Below, piece by piece: positions 18,901-35,045 of a DNA stretch of 64,000 nucleotides (within the stretch, counting starts at the first letter, position 1; every line of letters starts with the position of its first letter). The DNA comes from Montifringilla adamsi (taxonomy: Eukaryota; Chordata; Aves; Passeriformes; Passeridae). The DNA lies in the NCBI GenBank assembly GCA_017590115.1, contig JAGGNK010000002.1, positions 18,533,264 through 18,597,263 of the forward strand, written 5' to 3'. The notes beneath the pieces were generated by a model, which worked only from the letters and a program-made list of their open reading frames with translations, ran no database searches and was not told the DNA's origin. Made by a program: the position numbers and the translations under genes.

Positions 18901-19994
18901 TGCTTCCTTCAGGAGCTTACCTTGTGTTTCCTCCGCAGTCGGAAGAGATCCCCGCGGGCTGGAACCACGAGGGCTGGAGCCACGAGGGCTGGAGCCCCGG
19001 GTGATGGAGGCGCGGGCGCTGGAGGCGCGAGGCCTGGAGCCGCGGGTCCTGGAGCCACGAGTGCTGGAGGCCAGGGCCATGGAGGCCAGGGTCCTGGAGC
19101 CCCGGGGCCTGGAGCCTCGAGGGCCCGGTCCCAACCCGCGTGGCCCGATGCCTGGTGGGATACAGGGTCCTGGGCCACTTAACATGGGAGCCAGTGGCCC
19201 GCAGGGGCCCCGCCAGGTACACACGGCTCTGCTCAGCTGGTCGGGCACCGACGGCATCCTGTAGGCTGGGGCTGGGTGGGGGGTGTCCCACAGAGCAGCA
19301 GCTCTGCGAAGCACCAGGCTTTGGTCACTGGCTCGGAGGGGTCAGGGCATCTGTCCCATTTCCCCAGGCACTGCCCATCAGCTGGGGACAGGACCAGGCT
19401 CAGGCCTCTCTCCACCTGTTCCTGATACAGAAAGGAGCACAGGAGTTGGGAGGGGAGAGCATATAGAATGCACTCTCTCTTCAGGCTCAGGCATCTTCAA
19501 GCAGTCTGTGAGGGCATCCATCTGATCATCTGTTTTACCTTCCTGAATTTGTATTGCTCAGTCCCAAAACCCCCAGTCCCTAACCCCTCTCTTACTCCCC
19601 CAGGTTCCTAACATGGCTGGGGCAGGCATGCAGGGAGGAGGCATACCTGGGGCAGGAGTCCAAGGAGCTGGTCAGCCTGGAGGCTTTAGCCCTGGACAGA
19701 GCCAGGTCACCCCCCAGGATCACGAGAAGGTGAGAGAACAAAAGGGAAAGGGTGAGACAGTAGGAGCAGCACTTCCTGTGTGCCTTTCTGTGGCGGGGTC
19801 AGCCCCTCCCTGGCTCTGGTATGCTGTGGCTGCTCTGGCAGGGCACCTCTCTGACCCCTCTTTCCCCACAGGCAGCACTGATCATGCAGGTCCTGCAGCT
19901 GACAGCAGACCAGATTGCCATGCTGCCCCCAGAACAGCGGCAGAGCATCCTCATTCTGAAGGAGCAAATCCAGAAATCCACAGGGGCACCCTGA
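12962..19994 (+). CDS. CSTF2: CSTF2, cleavage stimulation factor 64-kDa subunit
   Basis: Coding exons are 12962-13019, 13163-13241, 14375-14544, 14992-15128, 15229-15348, 15448-15603, 15719-15842, 16152-16214, (cassette 17314-17373), 17982-18123, 18489-18640, 18939-19216, 19604-19729 and 19872-19994. They give 575 aa without the cassette (human 577). The N-terminal RRM shows RNP2 VFVGNIP and RNP1 KGYGFCEY. It is followed by the hinge that binds CSTF3/symplekin ([15 protein letters not shown]), a Pro/Gly-rich region, eleven pentapeptides of the MEARA type ([15 protein letters not shown] and others) and the conserved C-terminal helix bundle ([20 protein letters not shown]) ending STGAP. CstF-64 binds the U/GU-rich element downstream of poly(A) signals in nuclear pre-mRNA. 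TGACAG|GTGATG just after the stop and CTGGCAG at about 20123 could frame a 3' UTR intron. Confidence 0.97.
13310..13600 (-). mobile_element. Degraded CR1 LINE fragment in CSTF2 intron 2
   Basis: The plus strand reads as the reverse complement of a CR1 3' end. It contains GGAAAGGCCTCTACAACCGT, GTGTCCCCAAGTGCCAC (seen twice) and ATATCCCATCTGAACCTCCC, with the usual spacing. Family resemblance is from memory of avian CR1 consensus sequences. The subfamily was not determined. Confidence 0.65.
13731..14311 (+). repeat. 50-bp minisatellite in CSTF2 intron 2
   Basis: About eleven to twelve head-to-tail copies of a 50-bp unit contain GCTCTGTCCCTGTATCCCTG followed by AGCTCTCACTGTGCTCCCAG. A few copies carry 1-2 nt length changes, such as a CCCCCC variant near 14150-14260. 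The array ends about 65 nt before the exon 3 acceptor. Every unit carries a branchpoint-like CTCAC, pyrimidines and a CAG, so the array is a ladder of 3' splice-site look-alikes. Confidence 0.93.
14692..14890 (-). mobile_element. CR1 LINE fragment in CSTF2 intron 3
   Basis: CACAGAATTACTTAGGTTGG starts the fragment, and AGCAGCCTGTTCCAACACCT and GGGAAGAAATTCCTCCTAA follow, as in reverse-oriented CR1 3' ends. It sits wholly within the intron between exons 3 and 4. Confidence 0.75.
17314..17373 (+). CDS. CSTF2: CSTF2 alternative cassette exon (20 codons)
   Basis: A 60-nt in-frame exon is bounded by TTGCCCAG and GTACCC. It encodes [20 protein letters not shown] in phase 1, between exon 8 (ending at 16214) and the exon at 17982. 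The peptide matches the 20-residue insertion I recall in a longer human CSTF2 isoform and in the neuronal beta-CstF-64 form. Inclusion gives 595 aa. The weak GTACCC donor fits regulated use. Confidence 0.8.
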
Positions 19995-20253
19995 CAGGTG
20001 ATGTCCTTAACCTGGTTTCACCCTGTGCCTGCTCCCCTCCAGTAAAACAGAGCTGCCTAGGATGGGACTCTGCCCTGCTTCCCTCTGTGCCAGGCTCACC
20101 CTCCTCTCCTTCTTTCTGGCAGGCACCAGATGGAGATGCCATGTGCCTGGATAGAGGGGATGCTCCATGGCAGCTGCTTCCCATTGCTACCTGAGCTGAT
20201 GGTGCATTTTAGGAGAGGTTATGTCATCCTCAAGAGGTTTTTTCCTCCAGTTC

Positions 20254-20257
<4 letters not shown>

Positions 20258-20306
<49 letters not shown>
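20258..20306 (+). repeat. Poly(T)49 tract in the CSTF2 3' UTR
   Basis: There are 49 consecutive T residues, ending 32 nt before AATAAA. In the mRNA this would be a U49 tract. The exact length is likely to be unreliable in any assembly. Confidence 0.85.
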
Positions 20307-20307
<1 letters not shown>

Positions 20308-20338
20308 GGTTTTTGAAAAAAAGATTTTATGGTGTTTG

Positions 20339-20344
20339 AAATAA
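20339..20344 (+). terminator. AATAAA poly(A) signal of CSTF2
   Basis: It lies 345 nt after the CSTF2 stop. A GU-rich stretch (CTTGTTTGGTCTCTC) about 40 nt downstream resembles a CstF-binding element. Confidence 0.75.
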
Positions 20345-20904
20345 AGTGGGAGGAGGGTTTGAGTAAATCCATGTCCCTGGCTGCCTTGTTTGGTCTCTCA
20401 TGGAGGCCAGAGTGGAGTGTTGGGTTCTGGGAGCAGTGTGGCCTGGCTCCAGTCTTGTCCAAACCACTTGCCATCCTCCCTCCTCCCCACCAGGGCAAGA
20501 ATTAATAATGGCATTTCTTGTACTGTGCTGTTTACAGGGGTCTAGGGGAAGGGCAGGACAGAGAGCTTGGCTTTCTATCCCTGCTGGCAGGGCAGGAAGG
20601 GCTCTGGATCCAATTGCAGTATCACTTACCACGGCAGCCTGCTCAGGGAGCGGGGTTTCCCTCTGCATGCGCTGCAGCAGAACCTGGTGGGAGCTGCAGT
20701 GGGAGCTGAGCTGTGTGCTGGCTGCAGGCTGGCTCTGGGGTGGCAGCCAGCCCATGCAGAGGGGTGTCTGATCCTGCACCCCAGAGGGTTTGCTATCAAC
20801 CAGCTCCTCTGTTGCAGCCCTGCAAGGGGCAGAGCATGAGCTCCTCTGTACCTGCACAGCTGAGTCACCACAGAGGCTTTCATTACAAAGAAAAGGAAGT
20901 TTAA

Positions 20905-20910
20905 TTTATT
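20905..20910 (-). terminator. AATAAA poly(A) signal of NOX1
   Basis: TTTATT on the plus strand lies about 390 nt past the NOX1 stop on the minus strand. CSTF2 and NOX1 therefore converge with poly(A) signals about 560 bp apart. Confidence 0.65.
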
Positions 20911-21296
20911 CTTGTACAAAAGAGTGTTTAAACCCTGAGGGGCACGTTTGGCCCCTGACACCTGTGTGGATGCCCGTGTCCCATCCCCATCCAGTGGTGC
21001 TGCCCAACCTGCTGGGCTCCCACAGCTTCCTGCTGCTCCAGCAGCATCACAGAACGTTGCTCTGCTTTCCCAGCGAGGGGGCTGGCTGGAGCTGCAGGCC
21101 CTCTTGCTCCATGAGGACCCCTTGGACACCAGGACAGGCAGGCAGCAGTCTTTGAACTTGGAAGTTCTCATGGAGAGAGTACCTTGCTGTGCGTTGCTTA
21201 TCCTTCAGTGCATGCTTATCCCTGGCGTTGCTTTGGAAAGGCTTGAGGCAGCACAGTCAGGGTCCGTGCCTGCTGGGGTGCCAGCCTCGCTGCCAC

Positions 21297-24200
21297 TTAA
21301 AAGTTTTCCTTGTTGAAGTAGAATTTGACCTTCCTGGGGTCCAGGCTGGAGTGTTGGTGACAAGACTTCTTCAGGCTCCTTGCCAGGGCCTCCGGCCCAC
21401 AGAGGAACACACCGACCACTGACCTGCAAACAGCACGGGCATGTCCATGCCAGGCGGGCAACTCAGGGAAAAGGGATTTAAAAGCTGTGTGGGCTCACCT
21501 CTCCCAAAGCCAGCCCAGTGCTGAGTGCCAGGGTAGAGGACGTGCCTCCGACTCCAACATCCCGAATTCCATGCTCAGCTCTTACCTGGGGTGGGCTGCA
21601 GCCACCGCTGCAAACTCCATGTTCCACATGGGCCGCCCGAAGATGGTTTTGTGCCTGAGGCCCGTCACTGTGTCCGTAGCGGTGTCAAAGTGGAGTGCCA
21701 CATTGTTGGCCTGGGCAGGCAGGGATGGTGAGAACCTCAGGCACCACCCATGAGCCCCTCCAGTCCCTCACCACAGAGCAGCACCCATTGTTGATCCCAC
21801 CAAACACTGTGCCTGGACTTTGTGCCTAAAAGCCATTGTCGTGCTTGCCCTGCCCTTGCTGCCCAGCTTGCCACCCTGTGCCCCCCTCTTGCAGCCATGC
21901 CAGCCTGTGGTTGACTCACAATGCTGGTGTCCCAGCCGGTGAGGAAGAGACGGTAGGTGAGGAAGTCTGCCTTGCCCGACTCGGCCATCTTCTGCTCCAG
22001 TGAGGCTAGCAGGTCGTTGAACCAGGCAAAGGCTCCTGTGTCCCGGCAGAGCCAGTAGAAGTAGATCTGGGATGCAGGGGGAGAGGGATTGCTCAAGGTG
22101 GAGCAGAGCCAGAGGAAGAATCCCACAGCTGGTGCCATGGGATGCTCTCTACCTTCTTGGTCTTGAGGGTCTGGTCAGCCTGCTGGAACTTGTACCAGAC
22201 GGACTTGAGGATGGAGGCGAAGGGGGTGACGCCGATGCCCGCTCCAACCAGCATGGCCACCTCGTACTGGAACACATCTTCACTGGCTGTGCCAAAGGGA
22301 CCATCCACCTCGACCCTGGCCAAAGCAGGGTCCGGGTGAGAGGTACGGCCTCCCTAAATCCCTGGCACAGCCTGTTGGGCACTCCCCAGCCTACCTGGGT
22401 GTTTCCACTTGGAAGGTGTCGATGAGACGCTCTGTCCAGTCGCCAGCTGCCCGGATGTGGATGGAGAAGAAGTCCTCCTCGGGTGCAGAGGTGAGGGTGA
22501 AGGGGTGCCACTCCAGCGGGGAGATGGCGGGGCAGTTGACGAAGATGTACTGCCCCACCTCCATGCAGAAGCCTTTCTTCTGCATCTGCAGCTCCAGCAC
22601 ACGGGCAGGGTGCATCACCACCTGGGGCACGGGCAGGGCTCAGCGCCCAGCCTGGCCCCTGTCCCTAGGGAGGGGCTGTGCCTGTGGCCCCTGCCCGCCT
22701 CCCCATGGCCACCACGGCGAGGGGCTGTGGCACCGGTGACTCCAAGGGCAGGAGCTGGCAGAGGAGCAGGCTCCTGCACCACCCACCTTTTTGACAACCA
22801 CCTTCTGCTGCGCCCGCCAGACCCGCAGGATCCGCTCAAAGACATAGAGGATAATGGGGGCAAGAACCCACTTCCAGGACTGTGAACATGGAGGAGAGCA
22901 AAGGATTGGGCAGGGCCAGGGCAGGCCAAGGGCAAGGGGAGAGCTTCTCCCCCAGAGCCATCCCACTACTGCCCTACCTCGGCAGGGATGCTCCCGAACT
23001 CGGGGTCTGTGCAGCACCTGTGGGTGCAGTTCTGCTCCCGCCGTGTGAGGTACTCGGCGCAGTGATAGGGGTGCACCTCTGCCATGCTCTGCTCCGTCTG
23101 CCCACGCACCAGCCCGCTGCAGGGAGGTGAGGGATGAGCCCAGGGGCCAGCTTCTGCCCCAGCCAGGGCTGAGCCACACAGCGTGAGGCCAGCTGGGCTA
23201 GTGGCGGCTCACAGCCCCACTGCACTGTCCCCACGGCTGCCCCACGAGGGTCTGTGTGCACTGCCCTCGCTGTGCTGCCCTGGGGAGTGCTGAGGAGCCT
23301 TACGCAATGCCGTGGATGACGAGGCCAGCGAAGTAGACGAGGAAGAGGTGGTGTGTGTACCAGAAGAGCTCAAAGTAGTTCCTGCGGATGAACTCGGTGG
23401 AGGATGTGACCATGAGGATGAGTGCCAGCGTGATGATCACCCCCGTGAGCCCCGGGATGGTCGTGAAAGCCACGTACTCGACGGTCTGCAGGGGCAGCAG
23501 GGAGGGTTAGGGGAGCAGGGGACAGGTGCTGCTGGGTTGCTGGATGCCAAGGCCACGCTCACCGTCTGGTTGGAGTGGATGGGGTTCAGCCACTGGCTGC
23601 CCTGCAGGTGCATCTTGGAGAGGACAGCGGGGAGGCTGCTGTCGGTGGCTTGCTGGCCCTGGTTGTAGCGCTCCAGGTTGAAGAGGTGGGCGATGGTGTG
23701 CACAGCTGGATAGGGGACGGGCAGTCACCCACCGGGCAGCTCCCAGTCCCCACTGTCGCCCCATCCCAGTCCAGGGGGTACCTGTGAGCAGGGCCAGTGC
23801 GTAGGCCACCAGCTTGTGGAAGGTGAGGTTGTGGTCCAGCTGCTTCCGCAACGTCCGCCTGCAGCACTGCAGGGAGAGGCAGCGGTGTCAGGATGGCACA
23901 GGGATGGGGACGACCACGCTGGCTATGCCACCACAGGACACTCACCGAGCAGGTCCCGCGGAGGAAGGAGAGCAGGTTGCGGCAGACAGGCAGCAGGATC
24001 AGCATGCTGTTGAAGTTGAGGCACTTGGCTGATGCTCGAGCCCATGCCAAGGCAGACTGGGGAGAAGAGAGGGGTGAGCTCCACTGTCCTGACGTGCTGT
24101 GCCACAACTGGGCCAGGATGGGGCCAGTCAGCGCTGAGCTGGGCTGGGAACTGGGATGGAGAGGTGCTGGGCTGGCATGGGGACTGGGAGGGGGAGATGC

Positions 24201-25567
24201 TAGGCTGGGCTGGCATGCTGTTGGGCTGAGACCAGACAGGGATCAAGACAGGGACTAGCATGGTGCAATGCCACGGAGTGGGACAGAATGATGGTGGGCT
24301 GGAGAGAACAGAACGTGAAAGGGCGTGGGATGTTGCAGCCCCCACCCCACTGCAGCAGGGCCCCCAGGGGCTCGTCTGCCTGGGCAGGCAGGGTGCCGTG
24401 GGGAGCACCTTACCCCAAGGATGACCCTGGTGTAGAAATAGCGCTCGTCCCGGTCAAAGAACAGAAAGTAGTAGGTGAAGAGGAAGATGTTGATGCCCAG
24501 CCAGGCTGCCTGTGGGGGAAAGTCAGAGCCTCGTGAGGGACCCTGTCCCAGGAGCCTCCCACACTGCAGCACTCAGGGCTGGGTGCAGCCGAGGCTGTCA
24601 GGACAGACAGCGTATCTGTCCTGTTTCCTTGTGAGCTGTCCTGTCACGCACAGGGCTGGGACACAGGGTCAAAGGTGGGGAGAGGTGTGGAAGTCTTGCA
24701 GAATTGCTGTCTTGTCACACACTGCCCTGTGCATCACCCGTGCATGAGGAAGGAGGAAAGGCAGGAGCAGGCAACACCCGTGTAACGGGAGGGAAGGCAG
24801 ATCCAGAGGGTGGTCAGGACTGCATGGGAAAGATTCTGGGAGAAGGAAGTTTCACGGGGAGCTGGCTCACCTGGCCCCACTGTGCTGCTGTCCCCTGCCT
24901 AACCCCACTGCACCCCACACTGCCGCCTCTCACAGCCAATGAATTTTTGCAGAGGTCCCAAAAAAAACCACCCTGCCATGTATTTGTTTTTTGGCTGTTT
25001 TCTTTTTCTTTTTTAAGTAACTTAAAAAATTAAAATAGCCCAACTGTCAGTAAACCCCCATGTTCCCATGCATTCACAGCTCCTCACACAGTGCTGAGCA
25101 GCTGATGGGTGCTGGCCAGGCAAGCTCTGTTCACCAGAGATGCTGCAGCACAGCACTGGCAGATGGTCCCCACGGTGCCAGCTCCTCACCCTGCCACGAC
25201 TTCTCACAGGATCCTCCTCCTCTCGCAAGGGGAGAAGAGGCACGTGGGAGGCTCCCAGCCAAAGTGGCCAGGCAAAGCAGCAGCATTTTAAAATTTTCCA
25301 GGACCCCCTCTCCCGTGAGCTGTGTTTTCCCCAAGCCTTCAGTTTTCGAGAGCCCATCCCTCCCTGGCTGCCGGGGTCCACGGCTTGGCGAGCAGGGGGA
25401 TGCTTGGCGAGCAGAGGGATGCTTGTCTCTCCCCAGAGCGCAGCCCCAGGGCAGCTCATCAGTCCCCATGTCCCCCATGAGCCCCCAGAGTCCCCAGCAG
25501 AGCCCCAGCCCCACACACTCACGAGAACGGCGGCTGAGAACCAGTGGTTGACCAGCCAGTTGCCCAT
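21297..25567 (-). CDS. NOX1: NOX1, NADPH oxidase 1
   Basis: There are 13 coding exons: 25567-25523, 24509-24414, 24056-23946, 23866-23782, 23705-23563, 23485-23304, 23116-22978, 22879-22787, 22621-22395, 22315-22153, 22066-21920, 21710-21586 and 21423-21297. They total 1683 nt, or 560 aa (human 564), starting [11 protein letters not shown] and ending FYFNKENF. Haem-ligand histidines are visible in [28 protein letters not shown] and LVIHGIAG. The FAD site shows [19 protein letters not shown], and the NADPH site shows [16 protein letters not shown] and FLCGP. The enzyme moves electrons from cytosolic NADPH across the plasma membrane to make superoxide, with p22phox, NOXO1, NOXA1 and Rac. CYBB (NOX2) is the nearest paralogue, but the N-terminus and the locus favour NOX1. 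No defect was seen. Confidence 0.95.
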
Positions 25568-26789
25568 GGTGCGCTGTCCCCGCGCCCGCCGCCGCCTGCC
25601 CGGCGTTTTATGGAGGCAGCAGGTGGTGCGACAGCCCGAGCGGCACCCGGGGACTTTCCCTGAGAAGAGTTTAAGGAAATGCCGGTGGTTTCAAAGGCCA
25701 CCTTCCAGGAAGGCAGGGCTGACCTGATTCAAAACCAAAACAAGCCCCTTGTGCTGGGCAGGGGTGGCCCCCTGAGAGATCCCCCCGCGGCTGGGTCACA
25801 CAGGGTGTCTGGCTGCTCCTCCTGGGGTTTTGCAACCTCTAAGGACAAAAACGGGCTTTTTTTTTGTAAGGCAGGAATTTCCTGGGAAGAAGTTATGGAG
25901 GATCCATGCTGTGCCTGGCTCAACAGCTCTGTTTTCCCTGGCCTCCCTCACCAGCCTCCACTGCCCATCTTCCAGGGAAACCACCAAAGGAAGAGAAGCC
26001 TCCTGGGGTCAAAGCGCTGTGTCGGTGCCAGGATCCAGCCAAGGCAACCATTACAGGTGATTTAAGACTGAGCACCAGGGTGCTGCACCTCCATGGGCCC
26101 CCAGGGCTGATGAGCATCCTCAGTCCAGCACCCTGACTGAGCTGACCCCAAAAACAGGTGCTGGGGTGGGGGGTGTCACACTCCTGGTTTGGGGCCAGGA
26201 TGCCTGGGTCCCACCAGCACCCACTGCCACTGCTGTGCCAGCCACCCTTCCCCTCCTGCCTGCCCTCCACTGCAGGGTCCTGACCCTGGGGTGTCCAGCG
26301 CTCCAGCTGGGAACAGCAGCCTGTTCTGGGCCCCTGAGCCTGGAGGAACAGGTCGGACAGGCTTGCTCCTTGCTGGCATGCTGCTCTCTCCTGGCCTGCA
26401 GCCATGGCTGTGCTGACGGAAGCACAGGATGAGGCCAGCCCCCATCCCACCATGCTCCTGAACCGCCACACAGGGGCTCCCCCATCCCACTTCCCGCTGG
26501 CACAGCTCCATTTCGGTGCCTGTAAAGGACAGTTTTACGTGGACAGCAGGTGTGTGAACCCATGCCAGCCCCGGGGATGGTCCCCACCCTCTGTGTGAGT
26601 CACTGCCAGCACCCAGACTCGCAGCCACAGCAAAGTTTCTTTACTGCTTAGAACAGTCCCAGTGGCACCCGTGGCCCGAGGTCACCGTATGCACCATAGC
26701 AGCAGCTGGGGTGTCGGGGCACCCCAGGGGCTGTGCACCATGTGGCAGCCAGCTGGCAGGGGCAACTGGCTGGGGCACCCCATAAGCCG
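25568..26789. other. NOX1-XKRX intergenic DNA, no gene recognised
   Basis: This interval includes the NOX1 5' flank, with a T9 run at about 25857. None of its reading frames resembles a family I know. The interval must contain the NOX1 promoter, but no element stands out. Confidence 0.4.
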
Positions 26790-27022
26790 TAGAATTGTAC
26801 AATAGTTTGGGTTGGAAGGGACCTTTAAAGGCCATCCAGTTACACTCCAGAGATGGGCAGGGACATCTTCAACTAGGCCAGGTTGCTCAGAGCCCATCCA
26901 ACCTGGCCTTGAACGTTTTCAGGGACGGGACATCCACCATCCCCCGGGCACCATGTGCCAGTCCCTCACCACTCTCCTTGTGAAAAACTTCCTTACGTCC
27001 AATCCAATCAACCCTCCTTCAT
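26790..27022 (-). mobile_element. CR1 LINE 3' fragment
   Basis: This is a well-preserved reverse-oriented CR1 end: GTTTGGGTTGGAAGGGACCT, then AGGTTGCTCAGAGCCCATCC, AACCTGGCCTTGAACGTTTT and AAACTTCCTTACGTCCAATC in the expected order. It ends about 170 bp from the XKRX stop, so it lies in or beyond the XKRX 3' UTR. Confidence 0.9.
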
Positions 27023-27194
27023 GTTCATGTGAGTGGTCCTGAGCAGGCAAGCACACTCCTGTCCCCCTGCCCCCGAGGGGATGCACCATCACAGAACCAG
27101 GCAGCACTCGTCTGTGCCACGAGCATCCTCTGGCTGTGGCACAGCCCTGTGCTGCCCACGCCCGTGTCCGTGGCTGGCTGGAGGAGCCGGGTGC

Positions 27195-32012
<4,818 letters not shown>

Positions 32013-32330
32013 GGCGGCCCCGGCCCGGCCCGCACCGGCACCGCCCCGGCCCCGCACCGGCACGGCACCGGCACCGCTCCGGGACCGTCCCGGGACCGCA
32101 CCGGCACCGCTCCGGGACCGCTCCGACCCCGCACCGGCACCGCTCCGGGACCGCTCCGGCACCGCCCCGAGCCCTCGGCCCGGGCTCCACCGGCCCGGCA
32201 TCCCCACCGCGTCCGTACCCTCCAGCCCCCGGCTCCCGGTACCGCAGCCTTGTCCTGGCCGCCACCCTCCCGCTCCGGGACCCCCTCGCTACTGTGCCCT
32301 GGTCCCCAGCAGGTGTGGAAGGTCCCTGCC
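32013..32330 (-). promoter_or_regulatory. GC-rich XKRX promoter with an imperfect tandem repeat
   Basis: The flank immediately upstream of the XKRX ATG is CpG-dense. At 32035-32170 it is built of reshuffled CACCGGCACCG, CTCCGGGACCG and GGGACCG blocks. No TATA box was noted. The promoter role is inferred from position. Confidence 0.5.
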
Positions 32331-34752
32331 CCAGGACAGCCCCCCTGTCCCTCTGCCCCCACACCCCTGTGTCGGACCTTCCCGAGGGCTCCCATCGCTG
32401 CAGGGAAGCGCCTCCCCGGGACAGCCCCGGCACGGCCGGGACCCACAGCCCAGAGCCCCGCAGCGCCCGCCTGGGGACTCCCCTCCCCAGACACAGCAGG
32501 ACAATCCCCGTGCCACCCCTCGAGTGTGCCCTTGAGACTCTGGAGCCCTCCCCAGGACCCCCCCGTCAAGTCTAGGCCAAATCAATTCCTGGCCAACACT
32601 CCAACACCAGCAGCACATGGAGGATCCCTCCAGGGCAGAATTGTTAGGTAGCCCCAGGGACACGGGGGTCCCACTGTGGGGCAGGAGGGATGCCAGTGTG
32701 GGTGCCAGCCTTGTCTGAATCAGATAGCTGCCAGAGAGCTGCCTGCACCCAGCAGCAGCTCAGATGCAGGGCCTGACCCCAGCTGCAGAGGCAGCAATGG
32801 CACCACATGGCCCTGGCTCGGTGGGGCAGCGTGTGGGAGGGAGGGTGTTCTCAAGGCAGGGAGCGTTCTGGTATCTTGCAAGGCAAGCTGTGTCAGGGAC
32901 ACCCTTCAGGTCCCCTGAGTGCCTGGTGTGTGCTTGGAGAGGTGGGAAGGTTGTTACACCGGAGATGTGTCTCTTTCTGGGATGTTCCTGCCTCCAGCCG
33001 TGACCTTGTGCTACAGCAGAGCAGGAGTGCTTTGGGGTGTGTGGGCTCGCTGACAGAGCCCAGCCCCCCAGCGCTCAGCCCCCTCCCTCTGTCTGTCCCA
33101 CCCGGATCCCAGTGGTGGGAACACGAGCACGAGGCTGGCCGGGCTGTCCCCACCTCCATGGCCAGGGGGTCCCTGCTGTGCCCGGCTCACGCTGCCCCCA
33201 GCTCCAGCCCCCCCTTTGCCCAGGAGGGCTGGTGTGGGCACGGGGGATGAACACACGCTGTCTTGGCTGAGCACCCACTGCCTGCCAGATGCCTCAGTCC
33301 AGCCTGGGCACACGCTGGGACACGTGGGACAAGGCCAAGAGTGTCTGACACTGGTCAGTTTTGCCCGGTTCAGGCAGACCAGGAATTCTGAGGTAACTTT
33401 TAAAAGGCTCTCAGTGCTCAGCCCTCAGCAGCCAGGCCAGCTCACAAGGAGGTGCCCACTTTAGCAACAGAGACACTGTCCACTCACCTGCCCCACGCCA
33501 GCCAAAAGCACAAAACCCCCCAAACCACACACACAAGAGTTTTCCCCGTTTCCAGGCTGGAAGCATTACCAGGGCTATCGTGCTTATCAGCAGGAGAGCT
33601 GAGAACAAAACTGCCTGAGACTTTGGAGGCCATACCTCCCCCAGCAGCAGCTCCTACACAGAAGCAGTCCCTGTGCCTGCAGCTGCTCTGGGCTGTTCCT
33701 TCCAAGCTGAACAGCTGCTTTGGGAGACCACAAACCCCATGAGCTCATGGGGACTGGCCTGACTGGCGGCGACGGGAGGTCTGTGTGTGACCACTCAGCT
33801 CTGGTATGACAGTTACATACTTTCGAGCTGTTTTTGGAAAACAGCCTCTCCAAAAAAAACCTCTGGCAGGGCAGAGGGTGAAGGCAGCAGTGTCCAGGCC
33901 GACTGGAGACGGTGGCCAGCCGGGGTGGGAGCTGTGCACGGGAGCAGCCGTGCCTGGCTGGGTGCTCAGCCAGCGACAGCACATCCTGTGGCACTGCCAG
34001 CTGCACCCACGGCTCTGTGTGAGCAGCGAGAGCAGCGTGCCGCTTGTGCCATTTATGCAACTTCCACTTATCCAAATTAAAAGCATTCCCCAGGAGTCTG
34101 GCAGGTCACCAAGCCCTCGGCTGAGCAATGCCTGGGCTTCGACTCATCGTATTTTTAATTTCAGCTTCCCCGGCTTCGTGATGAAATACTTAAGAGCAAC
34201 TGTTTAAGCAAGCAAGAATTCCAGTCCTGTATCCGTAAGCCCCAGCAGCCATCGAGAAGAATGGAGAGACAAAGGCTCACAGCATTTCCCACACCAGTTA
34301 TTATCCCATTTTCTGTCCCAAGCACGGAGCAGCAGGCGCTGCTCACGCTGTGAGTCACCTCTGCAGCCTGACCTCGCCTGGCTGCTGCGCTGTAAACAGC
34401 AGACAGACCATAAAAGTGATGTGGGTCACAGGTAGCATCAGCCACAGCTCCTGTCCCACTGCCACTCCCTGTCCTGCCAACCCACGCCCACACCTCTGCC
34501 TGCGAGCCCAGCACAGCTGGGGCTGCACAGACACCCTGGGACACCACTGCCACAGAGAGAGAGAGAAACTGCCTGAGCCAGAGCGGCCACAGGCCAGCGG
34601 GGCCGGACCACGCGCTGGGGACATCTGCCCAGGTGTCCCCTCTCTACAGTGGCTGCGTTCTGGAGCAGCACAGCTGCTGGCTGCTGGCTGGCCTCACTCT
34701 GGAACCTCCCAGAAGCAGAACAGCCCCTGGGCTGGGGGATGTGAAGTGACCT
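32331..34752. other. XKRX-ARL13A intergenic DNA, first part
   Basis: No gene, RNA or clear repeat was recognised. Reading frames here look like chance openings in GC-rich DNA. Confidence 0.4.
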
Positions 34753-35045
34753 GGAATCACAGAATCACAGAATCATGGAATCACAGAATCACAGAATCAT
34801 GGAATCATGGAATCACAGAATCATGGAATCATGGAATCACAGAATCATGGAATCATGGAATCACAGAATCATGGAATCATGGAATCACAGAATCCCAGAA
34901 TCACAGAATCCCAGAGTCATGGAATCCCAGAGTCATGGAATCACAGAATCCCAGAATCCCAGAATCACAGAATCATGGAATCACAGAATCACAGGATCTC
35001 CTGCTCTGGAAGGGACCCACGAGGATCATTGGGGATGCCCAAGGC
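34753..35045 (-). repeat. Expanded 8-bp CR1-tail microsatellite
   Basis: About 30 copies of the octamers CACAGAAT and CATGGAAT, with CCCAGAAT or CCCAGAGT variants towards the end, run from 34754 to 34995. They are followed by GGAAGGGACCCACGAGGATC, as in reverse-oriented CR1 elements whose 3' end is an ATTCTRTG microsatellite. The rest of the CR1 body is missing or too diverged to see. Confidence 0.85.

Noticed and set aside
22640..23261. Minus-strand frames read through NOX1 introns
   Set aside because: These are exon-plus-intron readthroughs. Phase and homology support the separate NOX1 exons 7 and 8.
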